A stretch of 64,000 nt of DNA from Flavobacterium defluvii (GCF_900129555.1 NZ_FQWC01000005.1:186001-250000), one strand, 5' to 3'. Shown: positions 9,664 to 19,333, counted from the stretch's first letter. Notes: a model not told the origin generated them from the sequence alone. Translations and numbers: made by a program.

Positions 9664-11139
9664 ATGCGTTTACGAATACTTATCTTTTTTACATTGTTCT
9701 TTTGTAAATCAATACTCTTTTCGCAAACGACGATTCCAAATCCTACGAAAAATGATTTTTCTGAAACACTAAATATTCTAGCTTCAGATTCAATGGAAGG
9801 CCGAAAACCTAATACAAGAGGAGGAAATCTAACCGCAAGCTATATATCATCTAAAATGCATTCTTATAAGCTGAAAGAATATAACAATTTTGAATATTGT
9901 TTTCAAATATTTGAAATTCGGCAACATACCGTAAAAAAAACAGCTTTAGAAATCAAAAGAAAAAATTATAGAACTATTTCACTTTCACCTGAAAAGGATT
10001 TTGAAGTTACTCCAACTGAAAATTCCATTCAAAAAAAACAAGCTGAAGTAGTTTTTGCTTCTTATGGTTTAAGTTTACCAAAAGAAGACTATGACGACTA
10101 TAAAAATGTAGACATAAAAAATAAAATTGTAGTCGTTTTAAAAGGATTTCCAAACGACAAAGACAGTACTTCAGCAACTTATAAAAAATTCAAAAACATA
10201 TTTCCCGAAGAAAATGATTTAGAAGAAACAAAACTAAAAACCGCCATTAATAAAGGTGCGATTGCTTTACTCATTGTTGAAAAAGAAAACTTTAAACCTG
10301 AAAACAAAGAAAATGAAGTTTTTCATTCTTTAGAAAATTCAAAATCAGAAGCAATTCCTGTTTTTAGAATTAGTAAAAAAACAGCCGAAAGTCTATTCTC
10401 TAAAACTGATATTCCATTAAAAAACAACCTTGCTTCTACTCTATCACAAAAAGTAAAAATCAATTTTTCGATAGAATTAAAACATGATATGTTAGATGCT
10501 GCAAATGTTTTGGGAATGATTCCCGGAAAAGACACAACCAAAACCATTATTGTTGGCGCACATTACGATCATTTAGGAATTAAAAATGACTCTATTTATC
10601 ATGGCGCAGACGATAATGCATCAGGAACTTCGGGCATGCTGGCTTTGGCAAAAAACTGGTCAGAATCAAAAATAAAACCCCAATATAATATTCTTTTTGC
10701 CGCCTGGACTGCAGAAGAAATGGGACTTTTAGGAAGTGAATATTTTGCTCAGAATTTGAATTTAAAAAACCAAAAAATCCTTCTCTGTATCAATATGGAT
10801 ATGATTTCGAGAAGTGCTCCCGAAGATAAAGCTCATAGAATTTTAAGCATCGGAACTCAAAAAGAAACTGAATATTTAAAGAAAATCGCCAGCGAAAGCA
10901 ACGCTAAACTTCAAAATCCATTCACTTTGGATTTATGGGAAACCAACGGACATTCGGGAAGTGATTATGCATCGTTTACTGCAAAAGGAATTCCGATTTT
11001 AACCTTTTTCAGTGGTTTTCACGAGGATTATCATACGCCTCGCGATATTGCTTCAAAAGTAGATTTAGATAAAATGCAGGATGTGTTATTTATCGTCAAC
11101 AATTCTCTTTTAAAATTCATTGAAAATCAAAAAAACTAA
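9664..11139 (+). CDS. Secreted M28-family zinc aminopeptidase with PA-like insert
   Basis: Exported peptidase of clan MH. A signal peptide (about 1-20, ending SILFSQ) leads into an N-terminal part with the conserved LASDSMEGRKPNTRG. A PA-like inserted domain spans about residues 125-260, and the zinc-dependent catalytic domain runs from about 275. Metal and catalytic residues are visible: His300 (HYDHLG), Asp317 (GADDNASG), Glu351-Glu352 (TAEEMG), Asp379 (NMDM) and the C-terminal His in HEDYHTPRD. It likely removes N-terminal residues from peptides in the periplasm or outside. It is first in a tight run with the S51 peptidase (13-nt gap) and the acylase. It is related to, but not a duplicate of, the lipoprotein M28 at 16.2 kb. 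Confidence 0.92.
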   Translation: MRLRILIFFTLFFCKSILFSQTTIPNPTKNDFSETLNILASDSMEGRKPNTRGGNLTASYISSKMHSYKLKEYNNFEYCFQIFEIRQHTVKKTALEIKRKNYRTISLSPEKDFEVTPTENSIQKKQAEVVFASYGLSLPKEDYDDYKNVDIKNKIVVVLKGFPNDKDSTSATYKKFKNIFPEENDLEETKLKTAINKGAIALLIVEKENFKPENKENEVFHSLENSKSEAIPVFRISKKTAESLFSKTDIPLKNNLASTLSQKVKINFSIELKHDMLDAANVLGMIPGKDTTKTIIVGAHYDHLGIKNDSIYHGADDNASGTSGMLALAKNWSESKIKPQYNILFAAWTAEEMGLLGSEYFAQNLNLKNQKILLCINMDMISRSAPEDKAHRILSIGTQKETEYLKKIASESNAKLQNPFTLDLWETNGHSGSDYASFTAKGIPILTFFSGFHEDYHTPRDIASKVDLDKMQDVLFIVNNSLLKFIENQKN

Positions 11140-11152
11140 ACCCAGATAAACC

Positions 11153-12001
11153 ATGAAAAACAACCTTCTTTTCAAATCATTTACAATATTTTTTGTACTA
11201 CTAAGCACTTTTGTTCTGGCACAAAATCCCAAGGGAAAATTATTTATTATTGGCGGAGGTGATCGTTCTGATGATTTAATGAAGCAGGTTTTGGATGTCG
11301 CTGAACTAGGCAAAAAAGACTATATCGTGGTTTTACCAATGTCAAGCGAAGAACCGGACAGTTCGTTTATCTTTTTTAAAACGCAAATGGTAAAACTTAC
11401 ATCAAACCCAATTGTGATGCTGAACTTCAATAAAGAAACAGCGCAAAATAAAACACTTACAGATTCTGTTCAAAAAGCAAAATTAATTTTTATAAGCGGC
11501 GGCGATCAAACCCGATTTATGTCTGTTGTTCATAATACTCCAATAAAAACAGCAATTTTGAAAGCGTATGAAAACGGAAGTACCATTTCCGGAACAAGCG
11601 CCGGAGCGGCCGTAATGTCTGAAAAAATGATTACCGGAAACCAAAAATTGCAAAAAGAATATACTGGAACTTTTTCAACAATTAAATACGATAATCTCGA
11701 AACTTCAGAAGGTTTAGGCTTATTAAAATCGGTTGTAATCGATCAGCATTTTTTAAAAAGAAACCGCTATAACCGCTTACTTTCTGCATTGGTTGAGTTT
11801 CCGGATTTAACCGGAATTGGAATCGACGAGGCAACTGCAATTATTGTGAGAAACAATAAAGTTGAAGTTGCCGGAGAAAGTGAAGTGATTGTTTTCAAAA
11901 ATCCAAAAGGCATTGTAAAAGTTAAAAAAGACAATCTCGTTTCGATTGAAAAATTAGAAATGAGCATCTATACAGCTGGGCAAAAATTTAATATCAAATA
12001 A
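11153..12001 (+). CDS. Exported cyanophycinase-like S51 peptidase
   Basis: Serine peptidase of family S51 (cyanophycinase, PepE-type fold). A signal peptide (about 1-23, ending VLAQ) precedes KLFIIGGGDRS. The family motifs are present: ISGGDQTR and the nucleophile elbow GTSAGAAVMS with Ser149, then VIDQHFLKRNRYNRL and GIGIDEATA, which follow the cyanophycinase pattern rather than PepE. Cyanophycinase releases beta-Asp-Arg dipeptides from cyanophycin. Whether this exported relative uses cyanophycin or other isoaspartyl peptides is not decided by sequence. It sits between an M28 peptidase and an acylase, 2 nt from the latter, in an operon downstream of an Lrp regulator and beside rocD. Confidence 0.88.
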   Translation: MKNNLLFKSFTIFFVLLSTFVLAQNPKGKLFIIGGGDRSDDLMKQVLDVAELGKKDYIVVLPMSSEEPDSSFIFFKTQMVKLTSNPIVMLNFNKETAQNKTLTDSVQKAKLIFISGGDQTRFMSVVHNTPIKTAILKAYENGSTISGTSAGAAVMSEKMITGNQKLQKEYTGTFSTIKYDNLETSEGLGLLKSVVIDQHFLKRNRYNRLLSALVEFPDLTGIGIDEATAIIVRNNKVEVAGESEVIVFKNPKGIVKVKKDNLVSIEKLEMSIYTAGQKFNIK

Positions 12002-12003
12002 GC

Positions 12004-14202
12004 ATGTTTCAATATTCTAAAATCCTAAAAATAACTTTTTTAATCTGTTGTGGTTTTCAGCTTTCGGCACAAAAAATCAGCACAAAAGAAATTAACCGAT
12101 TAGAAAAACTGGCAGAAAAAGTTACTATTATACGCGATAATTGGGGAATTCCACACATTTACGGAAAAACCGATGCCGATGCTGTTTTTGGATTATTATA
12201 TGCACAATGTGAAGATGATTTTAAAAGAATCGAAATGAATTATATAGAAAAACTGGGACGCCTTTCTGAAATAAAAGGCGAATCGGTTTTATATAATGAT
12301 TTAGAAATTAAACTTTTAATTGACGTTGATGAAGCAAAAGCGGATTATAAAAAAGCTCCGGACTGGCTCAAAAAACTTTTAAACAGTTATGCCGATGCGA
12401 TCAACTTTTATCTTTATAAACATCCGGAAATAAAACCGGCACTTTTAACCCATTTCGAACCATGGTTTCCGCTGCTTTGGACCGACGGAAGTATTGGCGC
12501 CATTAGTACTGCAGATCTTTCAACTGGCGAATTAAAAGCTTTTTATTCTGGAAATAATGATAAAGTCGCTTATGTTGAAAGAGAAAAATATGTTCAAACG
12601 GGTTCAAATGGTTTTGCTTTTGCGCCATCTAAAACAGAAAGCGGAAATTCGATTTTATATATAAATCCGCATACCACTTTTTATTTCAGACCCGAAGTAC
12701 AGATTTCAAGTGAAGAAGGTTTAAATGTTTATGGTGCCGTAACCTGGGGACAGTTTTTTATTTATCAGGGATTTAATGAAAACTGCGGCTGGATGCATAC
12801 TTCTTCAAACGTTGACGTGGCGGATATGTATGCCGAAAAAATTACCAACAAAAACGGAAAGCTTTTCTATGAATTCGATTCTAAACTTTTGCCTGTTATC
12901 GAAAAAGAAATTACTGTAAAATATCTGAAAAAAGGAAAATTGATTTCAAAGAAATTCAAAACCTACGCAACGAATAATGGTCCAATTATGGCCAAACGCG
13001 ACGGAAAATGGATTAGTTTAAAGTCAAATAATCGTTCGATGGCAAGTTTGATTCAGAGCTGGGTTAGAACTAAATCTACCAATTTTGACGATTACAAAAA
13101 AGCAATGGATTTAAAAGCCAATACTTCTAACAATACGGTTTATGCTGACAGTAAAGGAAATATTGCCTATTGGCATGGAAATTTTATTCCAATTCGAGAC
13201 AAAAGTTTAAACTGGTCAAAAGTTATTGACGGATCAATTTCTTCAACCCAATGGAAAGGATTACACGATGTAAACGAAACCGTACATCTATATAACCCAA
13301 CAAATGGATGGCTTCAAAATTGTAATTCAACTCCATTTACGGTTGCTGGAAATAATAGTCCAAAAAAGGAAAACTACATCCCTTACATGGCGCCGGATGG
13401 CGAAAATTTTAGAGGAATAAATGCCGTTAGAATTTTTAGCAAAGGCGAAAAATATACATTAGACAAAGTTATTACTGATGGATATGATACTAAATTATCC
13501 ATTTTTGAAATATTAATTCCGAGTCTGATTGATGTTTTCGAAAAAAATATCAAACCAGAATCAGTTGAATATTCCGAATTGGCTGAACCTATTTCAATTC
13601 TTAAAAATTGGGATTATTATGCCAAAGAAAATTCTGTTGCGACAACTTTAGCCGTGGAATGGGCTTATAAATTAGACCCAATTATTCAAAAAGCTTATAT
13701 TGATGAAGGGCAATTGGATCAGGTTGAAAACACTAAAAACTTTGCAAAAAAAGCAACAGTGCAGCAAATGATTCCGCAGCTTAAAACCGTTATAAAAGAC
13801 CTTAACTCAAAATGGGGAACATGGAAAATAGCTTGGGGAGAAATTAATCGTTTTCAACGTTCAAGCGGAGATATTGATTTAAAATACGATGATTCAAAAC
13901 CAAGTCTCCCAATTGGTTTTGGCCCTGGTTCATGGGGAAGTTTACCTTCTTTTAAAGCCAATTACCATAATAATTCCAAAAAACGATACGGATACAACGG
14001 AAATAGCTTTGTATGCGCAGTAGAATTTGGTTCAAAAATAAGAGCAAAATCATTATTGGCTGGTGGCAACAGCGGCGATATAAATTCGAAACATTTTTCT
14101 GATCAGGAGGAAATGTACAGAAAGGGACAATTTAAAGATGTTTTGTTTTATAAAGAAGACGTTCTTAAAAATGCCGAACGAACTTATCATCCCGGTAAAT
14201 AA
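12004..14202 (+). CDS. Penicillin-acylase-family (S45) Ntn hydrolase, exported
   Basis: N-terminal-nucleophile hydrolase that cleaves an amide bond in an acylated amine. A signal peptide (about 1-22, ending FQLSAQ) precedes an alpha-chain region with VTIIRDNWGIPHIYG and DADAVFGLLYAQCEDD. The predicted autocleavage site is QTG/SNGF, which leaves Ser201 as the catalytic N-terminus of the beta chain; PHTTFYFRPEVQI and the GCNW-like NCGWMHTSSN follow as in this family. The 732 residues match a single precursor. Family members include penicillin, cephalosporin and AHL acylases; the substrate cannot be chosen here. It is last in the hydrolase run and is followed by a terminator. Confidence 0.9.
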   Translation: MFQYSKILKITFLICCGFQLSAQKISTKEINRLEKLAEKVTIIRDNWGIPHIYGKTDADAVFGLLYAQCEDDFKRIEMNYIEKLGRLSEIKGESVLYNDLEIKLLIDVDEAKADYKKAPDWLKKLLNSYADAINFYLYKHPEIKPALLTHFEPWFPLLWTDGSIGAISTADLSTGELKAFYSGNNDKVAYVEREKYVQTGSNGFAFAPSKTESGNSILYINPHTTFYFRPEVQISSEEGLNVYGAVTWGQFFIYQGFNENCGWMHTSSNVDVADMYAEKITNKNGKLFYEFDSKLLPVIEKEITVKYLKKGKLISKKFKTYATNNGPIMAKRDGKWISLKSNNRSMASLIQSWVRTKSTNFDDYKKAMDLKANTSNNTVYADSKGNIAYWHGNFIPIRDKSLNWSKVIDGSISSTQWKGLHDVNETVHLYNPTNGWLQNCNSTPFTVAGNNSPKKENYIPYMAPDGENFRGINAVRIFSKGEKYTLDKVITDGYDTKLSIFEILIPSLIDVFEKNIKPESVEYSELAEPISILKNWDYYAKENSVATTLAVEWAYKLDPIIQKAYIDEGQLDQVENTKNFAKKATVQQMIPQLKTVIKDLNSKWGTWKIAWGEINRFQRSSGDIDLKYDDSKPSLPIGFGPGSWGSLPSFKANYHNNSKKRYGYNGNSFVCAVEFGSKIRAKSLLAGGNSGDINSKHFSDQEEMYRKGQFKDVLFYKEDVLKNAERTYHPGK

Positions 14203-14227
14203 TTTTACTCGAAGAAATGTGTTAAAT

Positions 14228-14260
14228 AAACCTCGTGAAATAGCTCTCGAGGTTTTTTTA
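14228..14260 (+). terminator. Terminator of the exported hydrolase run
   Basis: AAACCTCG (14228-14235) pairs with CGAGGTTT (14248-14255) and continues into seven T's, 26 nt after the acylase stop. Confidence 0.8.
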
Positions 14261-14300
14261 TAACATATTATTTCTGATATTTGTTAAAAATTGTAAAAAA

Positions 14301-15074
14301 ATGAAAAAATCAATCATACTTATTGTAGTTGCAACATTGTTTTCAACAGTTATGAATGCACAATTAAAACCTGTAAAATATGCTGAAGGAAATCAGACAT
14401 TAAATGGTTTATTTATAAAATCGGCTAAAAAGAGCGCTAATAATCTCGGAATTTTGCTTCTTCCTGCCTGGTTAGGAATCGACAATGCGTCAAAAGGAAT
14501 TGCCCAGGAATTATCAAAATTAGGCTATCATGTTTTTATCGCTGATATTTATGGAGAAGGAAATTATCCCACAAATACTGGTGAAGCAGGAAAACAAGCC
14601 GGTTTTTATAAAAGTAATCCTGAAGCTTATCAAAAAAGAATAAACGCAGCTTTGCAGGAATTAATAAAATCCGGAGCAAATGCAGATAATATTGTAGCTA
14701 TTGGCTATTGTTTTGGAGGAACTGGAGTTCTTGAAGCTGTTCGCGGACATCTTAATGTAAAAGGAGTTGCTTCGTTTCATGGAGGTTTAGGTAAAGATGC
14801 AGCCAGAAAAACAGAACCAACTTCGGTTAAAATTTTAATTTGTCACGGAGCAGATGACCCGTTTGTTCCAAAAGAAGAAATCGCTTCTTTTCAGCAGGAA
14901 ATGCGCGATGCTAAAGCAGACTGGCAAATGATTTATTATGCTAATTCGGTACACTCATTTACAAATCCGGAAGCCGGAAATGATAATTCTAAAGGTGCTG
15001 CTTACAATGCTGTTGCGGCTAAAAGATCTTTTGACCATTTACAGCTTTTTCTAAACGAGGTTCTTAAAAAATAA
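14301..15074 (+). CDS. Exported dienelactone hydrolase family protein
   Basis: Alpha/beta hydrolase of the dienelactone hydrolase family. A signal peptide (1-20, ending TVMNA) precedes the fold. The catalytic triad is readable: nucleophile Cys137 in GYCFGG, Asp186 in GADDPFVP and His218 in SVHSFTNP. Cys as nucleophile is the family hallmark. The chain is complete at 257 residues. It is a single gene between a terminator and an intergenic repeat. The sequence does not tell the substrate; exported homologues are generally of unknown role. Confidence 0.9.
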   Translation: MKKSIILIVVATLFSTVMNAQLKPVKYAEGNQTLNGLFIKSAKKSANNLGILLLPAWLGIDNASKGIAQELSKLGYHVFIADIYGEGNYPTNTGEAGKQAGFYKSNPEAYQKRINAALQELIKSGANADNIVAIGYCFGGTGVLEAVRGHLNVKGVASFHGGLGKDAARKTEPTSVKILICHGADDPFVPKEEIASFQQEMRDAKADWQMIYYANSVHSFTNPEAGNDNSKGAAYNAVAAKRSFDHLQLFLNEVLKK

Positions 15075-15082
15075 TACTTTTT

Positions 15083-15195
15083 TATGGCACACAGATGACA
15101 CTGATTAAACGGATTTACGCTGATTAATATATAGCACTTTGTGGCAAAAAACCAGCGCAAACCCGTTTAACCCGTTTAATTCGTGGGCTAAAACA
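15083..15195. repeat. Dispersed ACAGATnA...AAACGGATTT repeat, copy 1
   Basis: This contains CACAGATGACACTGATTAAA, CGGATTTACGCTGATTAAT and, in the other half, CAAACCCGTTTAACCCGTTTAATTCGTGGGC. The same words recur at 38440-38494 and 50754-50880. The two halves are imperfectly complementary, so the element can fold. No coding potential is seen. Confidence 0.6.
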
Positions 15196-15227
15196 ATAAC
15201 CAAAAATAAAACCAACTAAAATAACCA

Positions 15228-16196
15228 ATGTCACATAACAAAATTAGAGAAGACAAAACCTGTTTAAACTGCAGGCATGTTGTTGAGCAAAAATTTTGTC
15301 CAAACTGCGGACAGGAAAATTCAGATTCCAGAAAAACTTTTCATCATTTATTTATTCATTTCTTTGAAGATTTAACGCATTATGAAAATGCTTTTTGGAA
15401 AACAATTAAAAACCTTCTCTTTAAACCTGCTACATTAACTAAAGAATATCTTTCGGGAAAACGTTTATCATATCTTGCTCCTGTTCGTCTTTATATTTTT
15501 ATCAGTTTTATCACATTCTTTTTAATTGCTATGTTTCCAAATAAAGTAAGCGATAAACTTAATAAAGGCGAAAAAGAAATTTCTACATCGCTTGTAAATC
15601 AGGACAAAAAAGAGGAAAAATCTAAATACAAAACTCATTTTGAATTAAGACCGATGAAAGAAATCGATTCGATTCAAAAATACGGAAAGGAAGATGAAAA
15701 GCTTTCAGAGTTTGAATATTGGCTTTATGAAAAATCGGTTCACGTTACCGAACATAATACCAAAAGAGAAATTATCGAAAAATTTATCGAGTCCTTTTTC
15801 CATAATATTCCTAAAATTCTTTTTATTATAATGCCGTTTTTTGCTTTCTTTCTCTGGATTTTCCACAATAAAAAGAAATGGTATTATTTTGATCACGGAA
15901 TTTTTACCCTTCATTATTTTTCATTTTTACTGCTCATTTTCCTCATAATGTTTATAATAGACAGGATTGTAGGATTCTTTGGTGAAAACAGTCCTTTAAA
16001 TTTTATTTCGGGTATAACGAATTTTGTAGGCGTAATCTGGATGTGTTACTATTTTTATCCGGCACATCACCGTTTTTATGGCGAAAGCAGAATCGTATCG
16101 TTTGTTAAAAGCGTTATGTTATTCTTTATAAACTTCTTTTTTATTATATTTTTACTCACGTTCTATGTTTTATACACGTTTATCAATTTACACTAA
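15228..16196 (+). CDS. DUF3667 membrane protein with N-terminal zinc ribbon
   Basis: Integral membrane protein of the DUF3667 family, common in Bacteroidota and of unknown function. The N-terminus has a zinc-ribbon-like CLNC...FCPNCGQ, followed by the family pattern of amphipathic helix and LTKEYLSGKRLSYLAPVRLYIF. A first membrane segment (about 88-108) is followed by a charged loop (about 110-190), then three to four further segments (about 195-315). The 322-residue length is usual. The lipoprotein M28 peptidase gene begins 7 nt after its stop, so the two are likely co-transcribed. Confidence 0.88.
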   Translation: MSHNKIREDKTCLNCRHVVEQKFCPNCGQENSDSRKTFHHLFIHFFEDLTHYENAFWKTIKNLLFKPATLTKEYLSGKRLSYLAPVRLYIFISFITFFLIAMFPNKVSDKLNKGEKEISTSLVNQDKKEEKSKYKTHFELRPMKEIDSIQKYGKEDEKLSEFEYWLYEKSVHVTEHNTKREIIEKFIESFFHNIPKILFIIMPFFAFFLWIFHNKKKWYYFDHGIFTLHYFSFLLLIFLIMFIIDRIVGFFGENSPLNFISGITNFVGVIWMCYYFYPAHHRFYGESRIVSFVKSVMLFFINFFFIIFLLTFYVLYTFINLH

Positions 16197-16203
16197 ATAC
16201 ACA

Positions 16204-17223
16204 ATGAAAAAAATTGTAATTCTTTTATTAATCGCTTCGGCTTTTTCATGTAAAAATGCTCAGGTTGCTTCTAAGGATAATTCAGATCCAACCAAATATG
16301 TGAAATATATTTCTGAAAAAGACCTTAAAAAAATGCTTTACACTGTCGCTTCAGATGAAATGGAAGGCCGCGAAACTGGTTCTGCAGGGCAGAAAAAAGC
16401 GGGTCTTTACATGATCGGGCAATACAAAAAAAGCGGTATACCATTTCCAAAAGGCGCATCTGATTATTATCAGCATATTCCCGCATCATACTTAAATGCA
16501 AGACGTAACCAAAACTTACCTGATTCTGAGAATATTTGGGCTTTTATCGAAGGTTCTGAAAAACCAGACGAAATTTTGGTAATTTCTGCTCATTACGATC
16601 ACGTTGGTATTAAAAATGGTGAAGTTTATAACGGCGCTGATGATGATGGTTCCGGAACTGTTGCTGTTATCGAAATGGCAAAAGCTTTTGCGAAAGCAAA
16701 AAAACAAGGTCACGGACCAAAACGTTCTATTTTATTCTTGCATGTAACCGGTGAAGAACACGGTTTACACGGTTCTCGTTTTTATTCTGAAAATCCTTTG
16801 TTTCCAATTGCTAACACGATTTCAGACATTAATATCGATATGATTGGTCGTCGTGACGTAGAACATGCTAATACGAACAATTATGTTTATGTAATTGGTG
16901 CTGACAGATTATCATCTGATTTACACAATGCGGTTGTGGCTCAGAATGAAAAATACATCAAAATGGACTTAGATTTTAAATTTAATGATCCTGCTGATCC
17001 AAATCACTTTTATGAGCGTTCTGACCACTATAACTTCGCTAAACATGGTATTCCGGCTATCTTTTTCTTCAACGGAGTTCACGAAGATTACCACGGAAAA
17101 GGCGACGAACCGCAAAAAATCGAATATGATGCTTTAACCAAAAGAACAAAACTTGCTTTTGTACTTGCCTGGGACTTAGCAAATAGAGAGAACAGACCGG
17201 TGGTTGATAAACCGATTAAATAA
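16204..17223 (+). CDS. M28-family zinc peptidase, lipoprotein
   Basis: Exported metallopeptidase of family M28. I start at the ATG giving MKKIVILLLIASAFSC, a lipoprotein signal with lipidated Cys16; an earlier in-frame ATG at 16165 would overlap the DUF3667 gene and bury the signal. Metal-binding motifs are complete: SAHYDHVG, GADDDGSG, TGEEHGLHGS, INIDMIG and HEDYHGKGDEP. It lacks the PA-like insert of the M28 protein at 9.7 kb and is correspondingly shorter (339 aa). The shared segment SDEMEGRETGS shows that the two are relatives. A strong terminator shared with convergent rho follows. Confidence 0.92.
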   Translation: MKKIVILLLIASAFSCKNAQVASKDNSDPTKYVKYISEKDLKKMLYTVASDEMEGRETGSAGQKKAGLYMIGQYKKSGIPFPKGASDYYQHIPASYLNARRNQNLPDSENIWAFIEGSEKPDEILVISAHYDHVGIKNGEVYNGADDDGSGTVAVIEMAKAFAKAKKQGHGPKRSILFLHVTGEEHGLHGSRFYSENPLFPIANTISDINIDMIGRRDVEHANTNNYVYVIGADRLSSDLHNAVVAQNEKYIKMDLDFKFNDPADPNHFYERSDHYNFAKHGIPAIFFFNGVHEDYHGKGDEPQKIEYDALTKRTKLAFVLAWDLANRENRPVVDKPIK

Positions 17224-17354
17224 GGTTCTAAGATGCTAAGGTTCTAAGTTACTGAGTCTCTAAGATAGAAACAAAAAGGGATGAGTTTTATAACTCATCC
17301 CTTTTTTATATTGTAAAGTCAAAGAAGAAAAAAACTTAGCATCTTAGAACCTTA
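17221..17354. repeat. 20-bp inverted repeat enclosing the M28/rho terminator
   Basis: TAAGGTTCTAAGATGCTAAG (17221-17240) is the exact reverse complement of 17335-17354. The left arm includes the stop codon region of the peptidase gene. The terminator hairpin lies between the arms. Related words recur at 22052-22075, 24480-24505, 24690-24710 and 50886-50926. Confidence 0.8.
17273..17307. terminator. Bidirectional terminator between M28 peptidase gene and rho
   Basis: AAAAAGGGATGAGTT (17273-17287) pairs perfectly with AACTCATCCCTTTTT (17292-17306) around TTAT. A- and T-tracts flank it, so it works for both convergent genes. Confidence 0.9.
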
Positions 17355-17363
17355 GCACCTTTT

Positions 17364-19175
17364 CTAGTCATTCATAGAAATCAAAAACTCTTCATTATTC
17401 TTAGTTTTCTTGAAACGATCGTTTACAAAATCCATAGATTCTACTGGGTTCATATCTGATAGATATTTGCGCATAATCCACATTCTTTGTAATGTTTTTT
17501 CGTCAAGTAATAAGTCGTCTCGGCGTGTACTTGAAGAAGTAAGATCGATTGCTGGGAAAATACGCTTGTTAGCAATTTTACGATCTAACTGAAGTTCCAT
17601 GTTACCGGTTCCTTTAAACTCTTCGAAGATAACCTCATCCATTTTAGAACCCGTTTCTGTTAATGCAGTTGCGATGATACTTAATGAACCACCGTTTTCT
17701 ACATTTCTTGCCGCTCCAAAGAAACGTTTTGGTTTTTGTAATGCATTTGCATCAACACCTCCACTTAATACTTTTCCAGATGCCGGCTGAACTGTATTAT
17801 AAGCTCTTGCTAAACGTGTAATAGAGTCTAAAAGAATTACAACATCATGTCCGCATTCTACCAAACGTTTTGATTTCTCCAAAACGATATTAGCAATTTT
17901 CACATGTTCCTGCGGTTCTCTGTCAAAAGTTGACGCGATAACTTCACCACGAACACTTCTCTGCATGTCTGTAACCTCCTCAGGACGCTCATCAATCAAA
18001 AGAACGATTAAATAAACCTCAGGATGATTTGCTGCGATTGCGTTTGCAATGTCTTTTAAAAGCATTGTTTTACCTGTTTTTGGCTGGGCAACGATCATTC
18101 CACGCTGTCCTTTTCCGATAGGAGAAAACAAATCAATAATACGGGTTGATATAGAACTGCCTTTTTCGGCTAATTTGAATTTTTCAGAAGGAAAAACAGG
18201 AGTCAGGTGTTCAAAAGAAACCCTGTCACGAACAACCTGCGGATCATGTCCGTTAATTTTTAAAACACGAACAAGAGGAAAAAACTTCTCACCTTCTTTT
18301 GGAGGGCGAACCACACCTTTTACAGTGTCTCCGGTTTTTAAACCAAATAATCTGATTTGTGAAGTTGATAAATAAATATCATCCGGAGAAGCTAAATAAT
18401 TATAATCAGAAGAACGTAAAAATCCGTAACCATCCGGCATCATTTCAAGAACACCTTCACTTTCGATAATTCCGTCAAATTCAAAATCTGAATCTCTGAA
18501 ATTGTTGTTGTTCTTTTTGTTTTTATTGTTTTGGTTTTGATGATTCCCATTATTTCCGTTTCCGTTCCCGTTTTGATTTGGGTTTTGGTTTTGATTCGGA
18601 TTTTGATTCTGGTTGGGATTTTGGTTTTTATTCTGATTAGGATTAATCTTTTTAACCGGAGCAGTATTTTCAGTTTTTTCAGCAACTGGAGCCGTTGGAG
18701 CATTCTCTGTTATTTCTTCTGTAGAAATCACTTCTTTAGCAACTTCTTTTTCCTTTTGTAATGCGACTTTTTTCTCATAAGCCGATTTATTAAATTTTAC
18801 AGCTTTTGCTCCTTTTTTGTCTACAGTTTTATTTTCAGATGCGGGCTCAGTCTCTGTTTTTTGCTTTTCTTCTGCAGCTGCCGGAGTTATAATTTCCTTT
18901 GAAGTTTCTTCTGGCGCATCAAATTCAAGAACCGGCGTATTTTTATTTGCCGTTTTTTTAGCCGGAGCAATTCGGGCTCTTTTTGGCTTATCATTATTTG
19001 CTTCCTTTTCTGCAATAGCTTCTGCGGGCGGTGCTGATGTCGCCTCCTGATGCGCAAGTATCTGAGTAATCAGAGTATCTTTTTTAACGCCATTAATCTT
19101 TATAGTTTTAGCTAACTTAGCTATTTCTTGAAGCTCAGATAGCTTCATTTCTTTTAATGCAGAAATATCAAACAT
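17364..19175 (-). CDS. rho: Transcription termination factor Rho with long disordered Asn/Gln-rich insert
   Basis: Hexameric RNA-dependent ATPase that ends transcription. Residues 1-43 form the Rho N-terminal helical domain ([15 protein letters not shown]). Residues about 45-175 are low complexity, rich in Ala, Glu, Lys and Pro. Residues about 175-226 are almost only Asn and Gln with Lys and Gly. The RNA-binding cold-shock domain follows ([20 protein letters not shown]), then the RecA-like ATPase with [12 protein letters not shown] (Walker A), [15 protein letters not shown] (Walker B) and the Q/R-loop region. At 603 residues it is far longer than E. coli Rho (419). An insert here is normal for Bacteroidota; the Asn/Gln tract is prion-like in composition. 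It is divergent from DUF4293. Confidence 0.97.
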   Translation of the reverse strand: MFDISALKEMKLSELQEIAKLAKTIKINGVKKDTLITQILAHQEATSAPPAEAIAEKEANNDKPKRARIAPAKKTANKNTPVLEFDAPEETSKEIITPAAAEEKQKTETEPASENKTVDKKGAKAVKFNKSAYEKKVALQKEKEVAKEVISTEEITENAPTAPVAEKTENTAPVKKINPNQNKNQNPNQNQNPNQNQNPNQNGNGNGNNGNHQNQNNKNKKNNNNFRDSDFEFDGIIESEGVLEMMPDGYGFLRSSDYNYLASPDDIYLSTSQIRLFGLKTGDTVKGVVRPPKEGEKFFPLVRVLKINGHDPQVVRDRVSFEHLTPVFPSEKFKLAEKGSSISTRIIDLFSPIGKGQRGMIVAQPKTGKTMLLKDIANAIAANHPEVYLIVLLIDERPEEVTDMQRSVRGEVIASTFDREPQEHVKIANIVLEKSKRLVECGHDVVILLDSITRLARAYNTVQPASGKVLSGGVDANALQKPKRFFGAARNVENGGSLSIIATALTETGSKMDEVIFEEFKGTGNMELQLDRKIANKRIFPAIDLTSSSTRRDDLLLDEKTLQRMWIMRKYLSDMNPVESMDFVNDRFKKTKNNEEFLISMND

Positions 19176-19333
19176 GAATGTTCTATGAATTTAATTATTT
19201 TAAAGGAAATACTGTAAAAAGAATAGGTAGATATTTTTTTTCGATTGACCGCAGTATGAAGTGCTTACGGTATTATGATGCAATAATACGAATAAAATTT
19301 AATCATACAATAGTATTTTAAAAAAAGAAAATA

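Noticed and set aside
16165..16203. Longer start for the lipoprotein M28 peptidase
   Set aside because: It would overlap the DUF3667 gene and place 13 residues ahead of a clear lipoprotein signal.
9664..17223. The two M28 peptidases as a recent tandem duplication
   Set aside because: They share only family motifs; one has a PA-like insert and signal peptidase I-type export, the other is a shorter lipoprotein.
18440..18761. Open frames on both strands across the rho insert
   Set aside because: They arise from the low-complexity Asn/Gln codons; translations are Ile/Lys/Thr or Leu/Val repeats with no start context, and the Rho frame is continuous.
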